Assembly (NCBI GenBank): GCA_945870145.1 | Contig: CAMBQV010000007.1 | Coordinates: forward strand, 1-38,347 | Source of the DNA: Akkermansia muciniphila | GTDB taxonomy: Bacteria; Verrucomicrobiota; Kiritimatiellia; RFP12; UBA1067 | DNA: 38,347 nucleotides | Reading direction: 5' to 3' | Shown here: one piece after another, positions 1 through 8,839 of the stretch | Layout of the letters: each line of letters opens with the position of its first letter | Numbering within the stretch: position 1 is the first letter of the stretch | Notes under the pieces: generated by a model | The model's database searches: none | The model's input: only the letters and a program-made list of their open reading frames with translations | Told to the model about the DNA's origin: nothing | Position numbers and translations under genes: made by a program

Positions 1-233
1 TCGGCCTTCTCCTTGCGCGGTTCGTCAATGTGTTCCAGAGTCTGGAACGGGAGGATGGCGGTACAGACCTCGCGGGACTTACCGTTCCAGACGAGTTCGA
101 CCTCGCGCTTGTCCTCGAAAAGAAGAAAGCGGTACTTCTCCGGGAGCGGCTTGCCCTGTTCAATGAGCTTGATCAGGTCGCGCTTCTCGGCATCTGAAAA
201 TTCGTAACGTTCGGTATCATTCGGGCGTGCCAT
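1..233 (-). CDS. Type III-like Mod DNA methyltransferase, N-terminal part (cut by window edge)
   Basis: This is too open-ended for the ORF track because it runs off the left edge. The minus strand reads ATG at 233-231, preceded by an AGGAAAAA ribosome site, then about 77 codons without a stop. The protein begins MARPNDTERYEF and continues with LPEKYRFLLF and VELVWNGK. From memory, that is the N-terminal signature of adenine-specific Mod-type methyltransferases that pair with helicase-nuclease Res subunits. The catalytic DPPY and FxGxG motifs would lie outside the window, so activity cannot be judged. It is the third gene of the res, AlbA_2, mod series, 128 bp after the AlbA_2 gene. Family assignment is recognition by eye and should be confirmed on the full contig. 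Confidence 0.72.
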   Translation of the reverse strand, partial: MARPNDTERYEFSDAEKRDLIKLIEQGKPLPEKYRFLLFEDKREVELVWNGKSREVCTAILPFQTLEHIDEPRKEKA

Positions 234-273
234 TTGATTTTTCCTGTCGTTTTCTTTCGTTCAATTCTTTTGT

Positions 274-371
274 TTTATTCTGCACAAAATAGAGTGAACA
301 TATCGTCATATCAAGGAGTTACAACTTCTTTATTCTGCAAACGGGTGTTTTTATTCTGCATTTATTCTGCA
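274..371. repeat. Four helically phased copies of TTTATTCTGCA
   Basis: The 11-mer TTTATTCTGCA occurs exactly at 274-284, 329-339, 350-360 and 361-371. Start-to-start distances are 55, 21 and 11 bp, all close to multiples of one helical turn. The last two copies are a perfect tandem, and the final copy supplies the stop codon of the AlbA_2 gene. The array sits in the only sizeable gap of the restriction operon, just upstream of mod, so a protein-binding array or an mRNA-level control site is possible. Function is inference. Confidence 0.6.
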
Positions 372-2020
372 ACCTCCCAGCGGGGAGACTTTTTGGACGC
401 GAGATTCTTGATTTTGCCAGTTCGCCTCATGTTGGTCAACAGATTACCGATTTTGTTTCCTTTTTGAGCCTCATCCAGCCCCTCGCTCAATTTCGACTTC
501 AATAATTGGTCTATCTCAGATCGAGATGCGCTTCCGAACTTAGCTAGGTAATCGAGGATCAATTGGGCATAGAAAGTATCATCCTGTGCTCTGGTTCGTA
601 TATAGGAGGCCTTATTTCCCGTGATCTGCGCAATCGTGGCCGCAATATGCAAATTAGGTCTATGTCCCTCGACGAGTCCAGCCTTGCGCAAGTGGGCAAC
701 AGTGGTTGCATCCACTGGGAACTTTTTCTGAATGCGGTCGAGTGCCTGAATGTCGGGCAGACTGAGACCTGTCTTTTGGATCAGGAGGCGGCTGTAGGCC
801 GGATCAACGATTTTTCCATAGAGCGTCATCTTGACAGCACCTGGATCGGAGAGATCATAATCCGGCAGAGGGAAGAAGCGTTTGGCTTGTCCTTCGAACA
901 TGCCGTGGATGCCGTATCCCATGGTGTCTATCATATTCAGTTCGACCATGGCTTGGACCAGAAACGGATTCCGATAGTTACGCGGGGTTTTTGTGCCCGA
1001 AACATAGTCCTGAGGAACCCCCTCGAAAAATCCGCCACTGTTTTCAAAAAGTAGGCGGTCAGAGAGTTCCGTTACAAGGATCCGGCTATTGCGGTGATAG
1101 TCTTGATGGGCAATGCAATTGTGCAAGGCTTCGAGAACGATTTTCTGGTCGTATTTGGACATTTCCAAGGCGATAAGTTGGTCTTCGGGCAGAATACGCA
1201 TTTGTATGTTACGAATCTTGCGGTAGATCGCGCCCGTGTTCAGAAAGAACGGGGCTGAAAAGTGCTCATACGCCCGCTCCTCACCTTCGAGCTTCCACGT
1301 GATCTGGACCGGATAGGGCAGGAGATGATACGTGGACTCCCTTCGTCCGAGCAGCAGCAGGGCGGTTCGGGTCAGTGCGCCATGGATGGTTATTTTAGCC
1401 CGATCCAGAAATGCTGTGTCCGACCAGCCCCTCACTTCGTCGGATGAAAAGCGGTTGGCATATTTGCGGGTAAAGGCTTCGCGTGCGGCAGCAATTGCAG
1501 CGGGATCAAGATCGCTCAGTCGCGCATCTGGAACAATGCCTGCACTCCAGTCGGACGCCAGACTTTGGGCGCGAATAGCATCCTGCTTGTCTATGCTCAA
1601 CGCCATCAGGCTTTCCCCTGCCCGTGCGTAATAGTGACCTTTCCAGGAAATGGGAATACCCTTGGGCGCAGCAGGAATCTCAAAAAGAATCACCCTGCCG
1701 TTTTCATGGGCAAGTTCGTGAATTTCCCTGAAGGTCATGGACGGTTGCGTCCCGTCGGCGATCTGTTGTTTCAAGCCGTGCAGCCGTTCCGTATTCGTCC
1801 GATAATCACTTCCCGCCACTTTCCGAGATTTATTATCCACCCCGAACACCAGCCACGCTCTTTCGTTGCCGCGCAGATTAGCTTCATTGGCCAACGCAGA
1901 AAAATATTTCCCGATATCGGAAGTCGAATAGGAATCCCCGACGTTCTTAAATTCCACTGTTTCGTTTTCCCAGCGGTCAATGAGCAACTGAAGTAAATTT
2001 TGAAGTTCTACAGAGTTCAT
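362..2020 (-). CDS. AlbA_2 / RecG-like ATP-binding protein in R-M operon
   Basis: The 552-residue protein starts with the pattern of the AlbA_2 (Schlafen-type) domain: WENETVEFKN near residue 17, then a region ending HYYARAGESLMAL near residue 140. The middle holds the HATPase-like block of COG2865 proteins (NCIAHQDYHRN, then LFENSGGFFEG). The C-terminal third looks like winged-helix segments. Proteins of this family are variously called transcriptional regulators or RecG-related, and they occur often in defence loci. The ATG lies 5 bp after the res stop codon, with its GGAG ribosome site inside the end of res, so the two are co-transcribed and probably translationally coupled. Whether it regulates, assists or blocks the restriction system is unknown. 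The family call is firm, the role is not. Confidence 0.75.
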   Translation of the reverse strand: MNSVELQNLLQLLIDRWENETVEFKNVGDSYSTSDIGKYFSALANEANLRGNERAWLVFGVDNKSRKVAGSDYRTNTERLHGLKQQIADGTQPSMTFREIHELAHENGRVILFEIPAAPKGIPISWKGHYYARAGESLMALSIDKQDAIRAQSLASDWSAGIVPDARLSDLDPAAIAAAREAFTRKYANRFSSDEVRGWSDTAFLDRAKITIHGALTRTALLLLGRRESTYHLLPYPVQITWKLEGEERAYEHFSAPFFLNTGAIYRKIRNIQMRILPEDQLIALEMSKYDQKIVLEALHNCIAHQDYHRNSRILVTELSDRLLFENSGGFFEGVPQDYVSGTKTPRNYRNPFLVQAMVELNMIDTMGYGIHGMFEGQAKRFFPLPDYDLSDPGAVKMTLYGKIVDPAYSRLLIQKTGLSLPDIQALDRIQKKFPVDATTVAHLRKAGLVEGHRPNLHIAATIAQITGNKASYIRTRAQDDTFYAQLILDYLAKFGSASRSEIDQLLKSKLSEGLDEAQKGNKIGNLLTNMRRTGKIKNLASKKSPRWEVAE

Positions 2021-2025
2021 GTGTT

Positions 2026-4734
2026 TTATTTATACTCCAAAAAGCTATCTGCCAGCGCCGCGAAGGTCGTTGGTGTATGCTTCTCGAAACTCTCTTGATC
2101 CACAAAGACAAAATCATAAATCGTGCCGTTGTCCTCGGCAACGGTGGCCTCGGTGCACCATTGTTTCAGCCGTTCCATTTTCTGGGGCAAATCAAGTTCT
2201 TCTCGTCCTTTGGTTTCAACAATCCAGACCTTGCCATCACTCGTGCGGACCACGAAGTCGGGTGTGTACGTTGAGAGGTCGCCGTCGGCTTTGATGTAGT
2301 CGAATTTGAAGCCGATGGCCAGATAGTTTTTTGCAAAGGCGGCTACATCTGGCGCGGCTTCCAGAAAAGCGGCAAAGGAGAGTTCCAGCCCACCGGAATG
2401 AGCCTCGCCGACTGTTTTCGTGAAGATACATTTTTTTGCAGAAAGGAAGGGGCGATACTCTGTGCGGAAGGGTCGCATGTCGCGCAGACGGATGCGGTCT
2501 TCGATGCGGGTTGTACCGGCCTCCTGAATGGTCAGCGCATTGATGGCTGTCTTGAAGGCATCGTAGAGAATTTTCCCTACGTCCGGCTCTGACAGATTTC
2601 GCAACACAACAGGGTCTTCGAGATCGACAGGTGACGGACTGAAGAGCTGTTCGCGCACAAAGGTTTTTACCTTGCCATACAGTAGGTCATAGCCGCCGAC
2701 CAGCCGCATGTCTTTGAGGAGTTGTCGGGCAAAAAAGGCAATGACTGAGCGGTAGTCCGCAGGTCCCGAGCCATCGAGATGGATGGTGTGATGAATCTCA
2801 GCGTCGAGCATAGTCTTAAAAACAATTTCGCGGGTCTCTTCCGGCGTAAACGGTTTGAGCAACAGCCGCTTGTTTCCAAGCGCAGCGGGATCGAGGTCTT
2901 CGAGGTTCTTAAATTCACGTTGGAACCTTCGGGTCAGTCTCGGAAGGGGAATGTCCAATACATCCAGATTTTTAGCCTCGTTGGTTTCGTCCACTTCCAC
3001 AATCAATGAATCCTGACGCATTGCGCCGCCGCCCATCGGAACGTGCTCGAAGGCAATGTCTTGCTCCGACTGAATGGATTCGACGAATTCCATGAAGGCC
3101 GGAGTACCCAAAATAGAAACCGTCTCTTTCACATCAGTCCCGAAATACATTCGGCGCAATCCGCGACCGATAGCCTGCTCCGGCAGGATATTGCTAGGCG
3201 CATTGAAGGGGCGCAACCCGACCACCGTGGTGACATTGCGTACGTCCCAGCCCTCTTTCAACATCAGTACAGATACAACAGCCTTATAGGGTGAACTCCA
3301 AGAATCGATTTCATTGGCTTGCTTTCGCAGGAGTTCAAGTTCTTCCTTATCTTTTCCTGTTGGGTTCTCGCCTATCTCCCCGTTTTTCTTGGTATGGATC
3401 ACCAGCACGGCACCTTGCAACTCCGAACAGATCTTTTGAAGATGTTCGCCGACTTCGTCACAATTTCTGGTATCATCCACCATGACGAACAGCACAGCCT
3501 TTTTTCCAAGTGCCTGGTGTTCAGCATAACTCTTACGCCACTCTTCAACACCCAGTGCGAGATAGTCGGCGTACTTTTCTGAAAAAATGGCACTCTTGTG
3601 ATCATGGAGCTTCGCTCGGCTGGCGGCATCTGGGAGGATAGGATGTTTGACAACATTCTGATGAATCGCCTCGACCAGCGGATAATCGGAAACCGTCTGG
3701 ACAAAGATTGCACCATTGTCGTGTCGCGGTGTGGCCGTAACATCAATCTGGAGTGTCAGGCGCAAATCCTTCTGCAGCAATTTGTGGTGAATGTCCTGAA
3801 TGGACTTAAACCAAGCCATTTTCGGATTGTGAATATGATGAGCCTCGTCGTTGAACACAGCCAGCTCTTCAACTTCTCGGACGATCTCACCGAGGTCGGT
3901 TTTACTGTCCGTGGTTTTTCCAGACGGTTTTGCGCCGAACGGGGCAAGAAAATAGTTGCGGAGATCATCGTCTTCCAGCGAAGGATCGACGACATCGCCA
4001 AGAAATACGCGGTGGATGTTGGTCAGAAAGATATTGCCCGTATCCCGCAACACGCGCACATCATCCTGGATATGCAACGTCATCTGAAAATCGTCGCGCC
4101 AATTGTGGCCATTATGGCCGTTTTCAGGAAGAATCGGGTCATTGAAGAAAATGCGCAGGCCGTCAAAGTCGGCACGCAAACGATCCAACACGATAATATT
4201 AGGTGCAATCACGAGAAAATTGCGTGAAAGCGCAGACTCTGGTTCATACAACTTATGAAAGAAGCTCCAAGCGATCAGTAGCGACAATACCTTTGTTTTC
4301 CCTGCACCCGTTGCCATTTTTAGAACATAACGAGGCCAGTCTTCTGAAAACATCCCAGAGGAAACAGCGCCAGAAGCGTCAAAACGAAGCAGATCGAACT
4401 TGTCCCGCGCTTGCCGGACATCATACAGCCAAATGACGGTTTCAACCGCCTCGCGCTGGGCAAAATAGTAGCGAAACGGTGAGAGCGTTCCGTCGGCGTT
4501 TTCGATGAGCTGTTCTGTCTCAAACCACCAGCGCAATAGAGAGATTGAAGTCGCTGATGCGCCAGGATATCCGTTGTTACGCCATTTATGTACCTCTTGC
4601 CGGACGTTTGCCACCAACGGCGGAATCAGTTTTTCGTAGGCGGTGCTGCGAAGCATCTCGTCTGCCGGAAACCAGCGCTGTTCTGGAATCAACGGCGCAT
4701 AGGGGGATGTCGGAAACTTCGGATGGAGGGCCAT
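2026..4734 (-). CDS. Type III-like restriction enzyme Res subunit (DEAD/DEAH helicase-nuclease)
   Basis: The 902-residue protein has an SF2 helicase core: Walker A ATGAGKT at residues 141-147, DEAH box in VFNDEAHH at 296-299, motif III-like TATPRHD, and motif VI QAIGRGLRRM. The C-terminus carries a PD-(D/E)xK nuclease signature, with PDF near 825 and ETKG near 840. Together these are the usual make-up of a Res subunit, which translocates on DNA and cuts it when paired with a Mod methyltransferase. Length is typical for the family (about 850-1000). It is the first gene of a minus-strand operon followed by the AlbA_2 gene and mod. All key motifs look intact, so the protein is probably active. 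Exact type cannot be fixed from this window. Confidence 0.88.
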   Translation of the reverse strand: MALHPKFPTSPYAPLIPEQRWFPADEMLRSTAYEKLIPPLVANVRQEVHKWRNNGYPGASATSISLLRWWFETEQLIENADGTLSPFRYYFAQREAVETVIWLYDVRQARDKFDLLRFDASGAVSSGMFSEDWPRYVLKMATGAGKTKVLSLLIAWSFFHKLYEPESALSRNFLVIAPNIIVLDRLRADFDGLRIFFNDPILPENGHNGHNWRDDFQMTLHIQDDVRVLRDTGNIFLTNIHRVFLGDVVDPSLEDDDLRNYFLAPFGAKPSGKTTDSKTDLGEIVREVEELAVFNDEAHHIHNPKMAWFKSIQDIHHKLLQKDLRLTLQIDVTATPRHDNGAIFVQTVSDYPLVEAIHQNVVKHPILPDAASRAKLHDHKSAIFSEKYADYLALGVEEWRKSYAEHQALGKKAVLFVMVDDTRNCDEVGEHLQKICSELQGAVLVIHTKKNGEIGENPTGKDKEELELLRKQANEIDSWSSPYKAVVSVLMLKEGWDVRNVTTVVGLRPFNAPSNILPEQAIGRGLRRMYFGTDVKETVSILGTPAFMEFVESIQSEQDIAFEHVPMGGGAMRQDSLIVEVDETNEAKNLDVLDIPLPRLTRRFQREFKNLEDLDPAALGNKRLLLKPFTPEETREIVFKTMLDAEIHHTIHLDGSGPADYRSVIAFFARQLLKDMRLVGGYDLLYGKVKTFVREQLFSPSPVDLEDPVVLRNLSEPDVGKILYDAFKTAINALTIQEAGTTRIEDRIRLRDMRPFRTEYRPFLSAKKCIFTKTVGEAHSGGLELSFAAFLEAAPDVAAFAKNYLAIGFKFDYIKADGDLSTYTPDFVVRTSDGKVWIVETKGREELDLPQKMERLKQWCTEATVAEDNGTIYDFVFVDQESFEKHTPTTFAALADSFLEYK

Positions 4735-4875
4735 AGTAACCTTTAGGTATTAATGATCATTCAGAAGGTTGTTATAGTAAACCAGATGTGAATGAATGTT
4801 GCAATCCCCTTTTCAGCTTTTTTAGCTATTTTAGCTATGAAAAAGAGAAAATAAGCAGAGTACCAGAATGAGCCC

Positions 4876-5044
4876 CTATTTACTCGCGAGCGTACCGACC
4901 CAATCGCGCATGTTGGCGACTGTTTTCTGCCATTGGCGGGTCGCCATAGCTTTTGGACGGATCCTCAATCAGGATGCGAGGCTCCAGAACAGGCTGCTCG
5001 TCCTTGCCGATCCATGTCAGTTCCAATTTCTGTTTTTTTATCAT
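4876..5044 (-). pseudogene. Deletion scar: 5' end of a mod gene joined to 3' end of an rdgC-like gene
   Basis: On the minus strand an ATG at 5044 opens about 35 codons reading KKQKLELTWIGKDE and LEPRILIEDPSKSY, a typical start of a second class of Mod methylases. Homology then stops and the sequence changes frame to RQWQKTVANMRDWVGTLASK followed by TAG. That piece matches the C-terminus of the RdgC-like protein at 8840-9937 (RQWQKTLAKMRDWVGTLSNK), also at DNA level over about 65 bp with a handful of mismatches. The 96-residue ORF-track entry here is just the Mod frame read through the junction. The simplest reading is a deletion that fused mod and rdgC-like genes which once lay between higBA and res. 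Confidence 0.7.
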
Positions 5045-5082
5045 TTCAAAATTCCGTTTGCGCGCATAATCGATTTGCCTGT

Positions 5083-6165
5083 TTAAATTGCTTTGCCTAG
5101 CAAAGGACGAACTTCCGGCTTTAACTCGTGGAAGCTGGTCCATGAGGCCTTCTTGTGGTGCTGAAGGCATCCTGCAATGATACCTGGATGAAGTCCCAGT
5201 TCCTGTGCAACCATTTGGATACGGAAAGAGGAAGGGCGCTGAATCTCTCTGAACGCGGCGAGGATATCCGCGCTCTTGAGCAGCGAAGCCGCAAAGTCGT
5301 CTGCCTCTTTCTCACGCGTGTTCGTCAGGTCAAGATGATCCAATGAGTCAATAAAGACTTGGCCTTGATTATCCTCGTGCAACAGGACATGTCCCAGCTC
5401 GTGCGCCATCGTGAACCAGAAGTTGTCAATGCGGTCATAGCGGGCTGTGTAGACAATAACCGGACGCCCTTCAGAGAAGAACGAGGCACCATCAGTATAT
5501 GTTTTCTGAAAGTGATCCACCTGCCGAAACACGACACCACACTGTGTCAGTTCCTGAATGAAGAGTCGAATGCCATTGTCCAGTTCTGTGAATTCAGGTA
5601 TCCGTTTAGCCAGCGTCTCCAACCGAGTTCTGTTGTATTTGCCAACCGAAAGTTTTCCTCTCAACGAGTTCCTAGCGAGTTGCAGCCATGTAAGCGCGTA
5701 AAAGGGGTTAAAACCTTTGTAGGCATCAGACTTACTGAAGCAGGCGGCCTTTTTTTCCAGAAAACTAAAGTCTAACTCGTCAATGCCCCAGAATTTTTTA
5801 ATCGCAGCGACCAGCTCATTCGTCTTACGAGGCAAATCCAAGACCTTCCGCAAATCTCGAATCGGCATATAGCGATAGATCAAAGCTTTTGCCTCGGTCT
5901 CCATCACCTTCGCTGACTCTTGAAGACGTTGGCGATAATTGGCATCGAGATTCAGCCAGAACTGAGGAGTCTGCTTGAATGCCTTCGACAATTGGCAGGC
6001 GGTCTCATACGTGACAGGGACTTTATTCCGCACCAGTTGACTGATGTGTTTCTCCGTCATGCCCATGATATCGGCTAAATCCTTCTGCTCCCATCCGTAA
6101 TGTTCTAACTCTTCACGGATTGAATCTCCCGGCCCCACATTCGTAAATGGTTTATATTGGCCCAT
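5083..6165 (-). CDS. HigA-type antitoxin with XRE domain and ImmA/IrrE metallopeptidase domain
   Basis: The N-terminus (residues 10-75) is a HigA-like XRE helix-turn-helix (SIREELEHYGWEQKDLA, then KHISQLVRNKVPVTYE). The C-terminal half is an ImmA/IrrE-like domain with the zinc motif HELGH at 255-259 and a following LLHED. I chose the ATG at 6165, which has a GAGGTGGAG ribosome site at good spacing. The ORF track starts at a GTG at 6177 that overlaps the toxin stop. The gene directly follows the toxin, so the pair is one operon with toxin first, as in higBA. The expected job is to neutralise the toxin and repress the operon. The peptidase domain may respond to a signal or be only structural. 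360 residues is normal for this fused form. Confidence 0.85.
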   Translation of the reverse strand: MGQYKPFTNVGPGDSIREELEHYGWEQKDLADIMGMTEKHISQLVRNKVPVTYETACQLSKAFKQTPQFWLNLDANYRQRLQESAKVMETEAKALIYRYMPIRDLRKVLDLPRKTNELVAAIKKFWGIDELDFSFLEKKAACFSKSDAYKGFNPFYALTWLQLARNSLRGKLSVGKYNRTRLETLAKRIPEFTELDNGIRLFIQELTQCGVVFRQVDHFQKTYTDGASFFSEGRPVIVYTARYDRIDNFWFTMAHELGHVLLHEDNQGQVFIDSLDHLDLTNTREKEADDFAASLLKSADILAAFREIQRPSSFRIQMVAQELGLHPGIIAGCLQHHKKASWTSFHELKPEVRPLLGKAI

Positions 6166-6173
6166 GCTCCACC

Positions 6174-6485
6174 TCACGCGTAATGCTTGCTGACTGTTAC
6201 GATCCGAACGAAGCCCTCTGTTTTTTCTTCGTTCTCAAAGTCGATCTCGAACTCCAAACGATGCTTACCATCCAAGCGGATGGAGAATCGGTTTTGATAC
6301 CCTTTCAACGCTTCAAAATTCATTGAAGGTGGCTCCCTCAAATCATAGATACTGACCGCCGCCTCAATGCGGCCGACACGTTCGACAAATTTTTTGGCCA
6401 AAACCTTGTCGATGAATTTAAACTTGTTGCTTCGCCCCTTTTCATAGAGCTCCTGCAGATGTCGGTCTGAAAAGTCCCATTTCAT
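6174..6485 (-). CDS. HigB/RelE-type toxin
   Basis: The 103-residue basic protein has the RelE-superfamily layout: FEALKGYQNRFSIRL followed by HRLEFEID and a C-terminal VRIVTVSKHYA. HigB toxins are ribosome-dependent mRNA endonucleases, and this one should cleave mRNA when its antitoxin is lost. Length matches the family. It is followed without a gap by the HigA-type gene, whose alternative GTG overlaps the TGA. A sigma70-like promoter and an inverted repeat lie just upstream. I cannot tell HigB from other RelE branches with certainty by eye. Confidence 0.82.
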   Translation of the reverse strand: MKWDFSDRHLQELYEKGRSNKFKFIDKVLAKKFVERVGRIEAAVSIYDLREPPSMNFEALKGYQNRFSIRLDGKHRLEFEIDFENEEKTEGFVRIVTVSKHYA

Positions 6486-6503
6486 TTAAGATTGTTCTTT
6501 TTT

Positions 6504-6533
6504 ACCATATTCTTGATTTACCTGCAAGGTTAA
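6504..6533 (-). promoter_or_regulatory. higBA promoter with overlapping inverted repeat
   Basis: On the minus strand TTAACC (6533-6528) and TATGGT (6509-6504) are separated by 18 bp. The exact inverted repeat ACCT-GCA-AGGT (6520-6530) overlaps the -35 box and spacer, which is where an autorepressing antitoxin would bind. Inferred from sequence only. Confidence 0.45.
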
Positions 6534-6581
6534 TCATAAAATATGTTAGCTTTGGTAATAAAAAATAGATCCTAGTAGGTA

Positions 6582-8771
6582 TTAGCGCGTCGGTTTCGTC
6601 TTGCGGAAGGCATCGACGTAGAGGCCGATTTTTTCAACTGGGATTTCAGCGAGCGCGGGCATCAGGCGGAGGATCGCAGCGCTCTTTTTAAAGCAAAGGA
6701 TGTTGCGGTCTGGCAATCCCAAGTCGATCGACTGCCCTGGCTTCGCCACCTCACTTGAAAAGCCTTTGAACTCAAAGGCGAGCTGTGACGCCTTGTTGGT
6801 TCCCACGGTATCCACCACGCGATTGTTCTCACTGACGAGCTTCGGGAAGACCTCCCGGACCTGCTTGTCAAAGGCGAGTGTTTCCTTCTTGGAGTCGATG
6901 AGCAGATTGTTTTTCAGGACATTACCCAGCGGTTCGCGGGGTGAATTATTCATGGTCGTTGCAAGGCGCGGATAACGTGTGCTCCACGGCGGGTTTTTGT
7001 AATCCATATTCTCAGCCTTCTCCTCAAGATTCCATCCATCGCCAGGCTGGTTCCATTGCTTCCAGGTCATGCCGCGCGCATCGAAGTGAAAGCTGACCAC
7101 ACTGTCCATGACGAGGTTACAGGTGACGGTGTTATCACGTCCGCCGCCAATGAAGAGAGCGCGGCCCGCGCGTTGAAAGAGATTGCCGTGCAGTGTATCA
7201 CCCGAATCGCAGTCATCGAGGTAGATCCCCATGAGATGTTCGTTCTGGCCTTGTCCGCCACCGCCCAGGTCATGGAAATAATTATATTGGATCACATTGC
7301 CCTGGCTCGTCCAATCGCGGCCCGTATAAAAGGCGCCCACATCGCCGGTTTCCTGCTGCACGTTGTAGATTTCGTTAAGCTCGATCAGCTGCTCATTGCC
7401 ACCATAGAGAATCGCCAGATGAGGCGCATCGTGCATCACGTTATGGCGCACGACATTTCCGCAGCCTTGCACCCCGAAGGCGCCTGCGTATGTCCGGCTG
7501 AATTGTCCAAAGCGATAGACATGGTTATTCTCTGCTATATTGTTGGCCTTCACGAGCGTCTTTCGATCTCCCCCGTTCAAGACAATCCCTGCTGCGCCGA
7601 CATCAAAGACATCACAGGACTGGACACGATTATTCTTTCCATGGACTGAAATCGCAGTTCGGGCGACATTGCGTACCGTGCACCCAACAATGGTCACCGA
7701 CTCGCACTCCTGAAGGCTGATTCCATCTCCGTGATTGTAGGCAAAGGTCACTCCCTGGATCTGGACATGCGTCACCTGTTTCGCGACAAGGAGAGGCTGC
7801 TGGAGCGTGGCTAACACGATCTCCTCATGCTTCGCATCTGGTTCAGGATAATAATAAAGCAGTTTCGCTTTGCGGTCCAGATACCACTCGCCCGGCGCAT
7901 CGAGCTCCTCTAAAATATTTAACGCGTAGAAGCGTCTCTCCTTCTTTCCCCACGTGCCGGATGCAAGACCATAACCATGAATGCCTGCGAGTCTGACGAC
8001 GCCTTTATCCGCCTCATAACTCGCAACCTTCAAGACCTCCTCCGACCAGTCATGCGTCCAATAGCCATGGAACCAGACACCGTCCGCCATGTTCCACCTA
8101 GCCATGCGCACATCCTTAAATTCAAACGCCCCGGGGTGTTTTTTAAGGGACTGTTTCGGGGCGTGGCGCTCTGAGGGTTCGATTCCTTTGTCGATCACCT
8201 TGGAGAACGTGACCCACTCGCCCTTGTTCGGCCAGCGGGCAATCGTCTTGGGCTGGCCATCGACATACAGGAACGGTCCAACAACAGCACCTTTATAGGC
8301 GACAGGAATCTCAGGAAGGTCGCCCTTCAATTTCTGTGACACGTCACAGACCAGCACATGCTTTCGGGCCTGTGGCCGCAAGCGTGCGAGAATTTTTTCG
8401 TCCGCGATCAGATTGAAGTTCTTCTTGTCCAACAACGCACCACCATACAGCTTGGCACCGCCCTGCTTACTTGACGTGTAGTTGACGGGATACTGCTCTG
8501 TACCACTGTCTGCTTCGTTCAACTTAAAAGAGCCTGACAGCAGATAGACGCCTTCTTTGACAATCACAGTAAAGGCTTGATTTGAATTACTTTTTTTCGC
8601 TATGCGGATAGCATCGCGCGCCTGTTCAAGGGTCGCAAACGGACGTCCTGAGGAACCAGAGCCGTCCGCGCTGCCAGACGGTGAAACATAAAAACATGTT
8701 TCAGCGAAACTCGTTGAGACGCTGTTGACCACTCCCAAAAGACAAACCATTGCCAGACTTGGATACTTCAT
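6582..8771 (-). CDS. Secreted right-handed parallel beta-helix protein
   Basis: The 729-residue protein begins with a Sec signal peptide (MKYPSLAMVCLLGVVNSVS, probable cleavage after SFA). It then has the FYVSPSGSADGSGSSGRPF start common to pectate-lyase-fold proteins and a ladder of short turns such as GVTFAYNHGDGISLQECES and IVGCTVRNVARTAISVHG. The fold is used by polysaccharide lyases and glycoside hydrolases, so a role in carbohydrate degradation outside the cell is likely, but no catalytic set or substrate can be named. The ATG has a strong AAGGGGGA ribosome site and its own promoter, so it is a single-gene unit. This type of protein is abundant in Kiritimatiellota and Lentisphaerota. 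Confidence 0.8.
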   Translation of the reverse strand: MKYPSLAMVCLLGVVNSVSTSFAETCFYVSPSGSADGSGSSGRPFATLEQARDAIRIAKKSNSNQAFTVIVKEGVYLLSGSFKLNEADSGTEQYPVNYTSSKQGGAKLYGGALLDKKNFNLIADEKILARLRPQARKHVLVCDVSQKLKGDLPEIPVAYKGAVVGPFLYVDGQPKTIARWPNKGEWVTFSKVIDKGIEPSERHAPKQSLKKHPGAFEFKDVRMARWNMADGVWFHGYWTHDWSEEVLKVASYEADKGVVRLAGIHGYGLASGTWGKKERRFYALNILEELDAPGEWYLDRKAKLLYYYPEPDAKHEEIVLATLQQPLLVAKQVTHVQIQGVTFAYNHGDGISLQECESVTIVGCTVRNVARTAISVHGKNNRVQSCDVFDVGAAGIVLNGGDRKTLVKANNIAENNHVYRFGQFSRTYAGAFGVQGCGNVVRHNVMHDAPHLAILYGGNEQLIELNEIYNVQQETGDVGAFYTGRDWTSQGNVIQYNYFHDLGGGGQGQNEHLMGIYLDDCDSGDTLHGNLFQRAGRALFIGGGRDNTVTCNLVMDSVVSFHFDARGMTWKQWNQPGDGWNLEEKAENMDYKNPPWSTRYPRLATTMNNSPREPLGNVLKNNLLIDSKKETLAFDKQVREVFPKLVSENNRVVDTVGTNKASQLAFEFKGFSSEVAKPGQSIDLGLPDRNILCFKKSAAILRLMPALAEIPVEKIGLYVDAFRKTKPTR

Positions 8772-8802
8772 ATTTCCCCCTTAGTAAAGCATTAAGGGTT
8801 GA

Positions 8803-8831
8803 AGTATATGCTGAAAGGCGAAACGTTTCAA
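8803..8831 (-). promoter_or_regulatory. Promoter of the beta-helix gene
   Basis: On the minus strand TTGAAA (8831-8826) is followed by a 17-bp spacer and TATACT (8808-8803), about 32 bp upstream of the start codon at 8771. This is a near-consensus sigma70 promoter. Confidence 0.65.
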
Positions 8832-8839
8832 GGCAGCAT

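Noticed and set aside
3598-4227. 209-residue plus-strand ORF
   Set aside because: Antisense to the helicase core of the res gene; no start signal or family resemblance.
4880-5170. 96-residue intact small gene from the ORF track
   Set aside because: Its first part overlaps the antitoxin gene, the middle is a Mod N-terminus and the end reads the rdgC-like tail out of frame; it is a scar, not a gene.
7056-7649. 197-residue plus-strand ORF
   Set aside because: Antisense to the beta-helix gene; a frame shadow.
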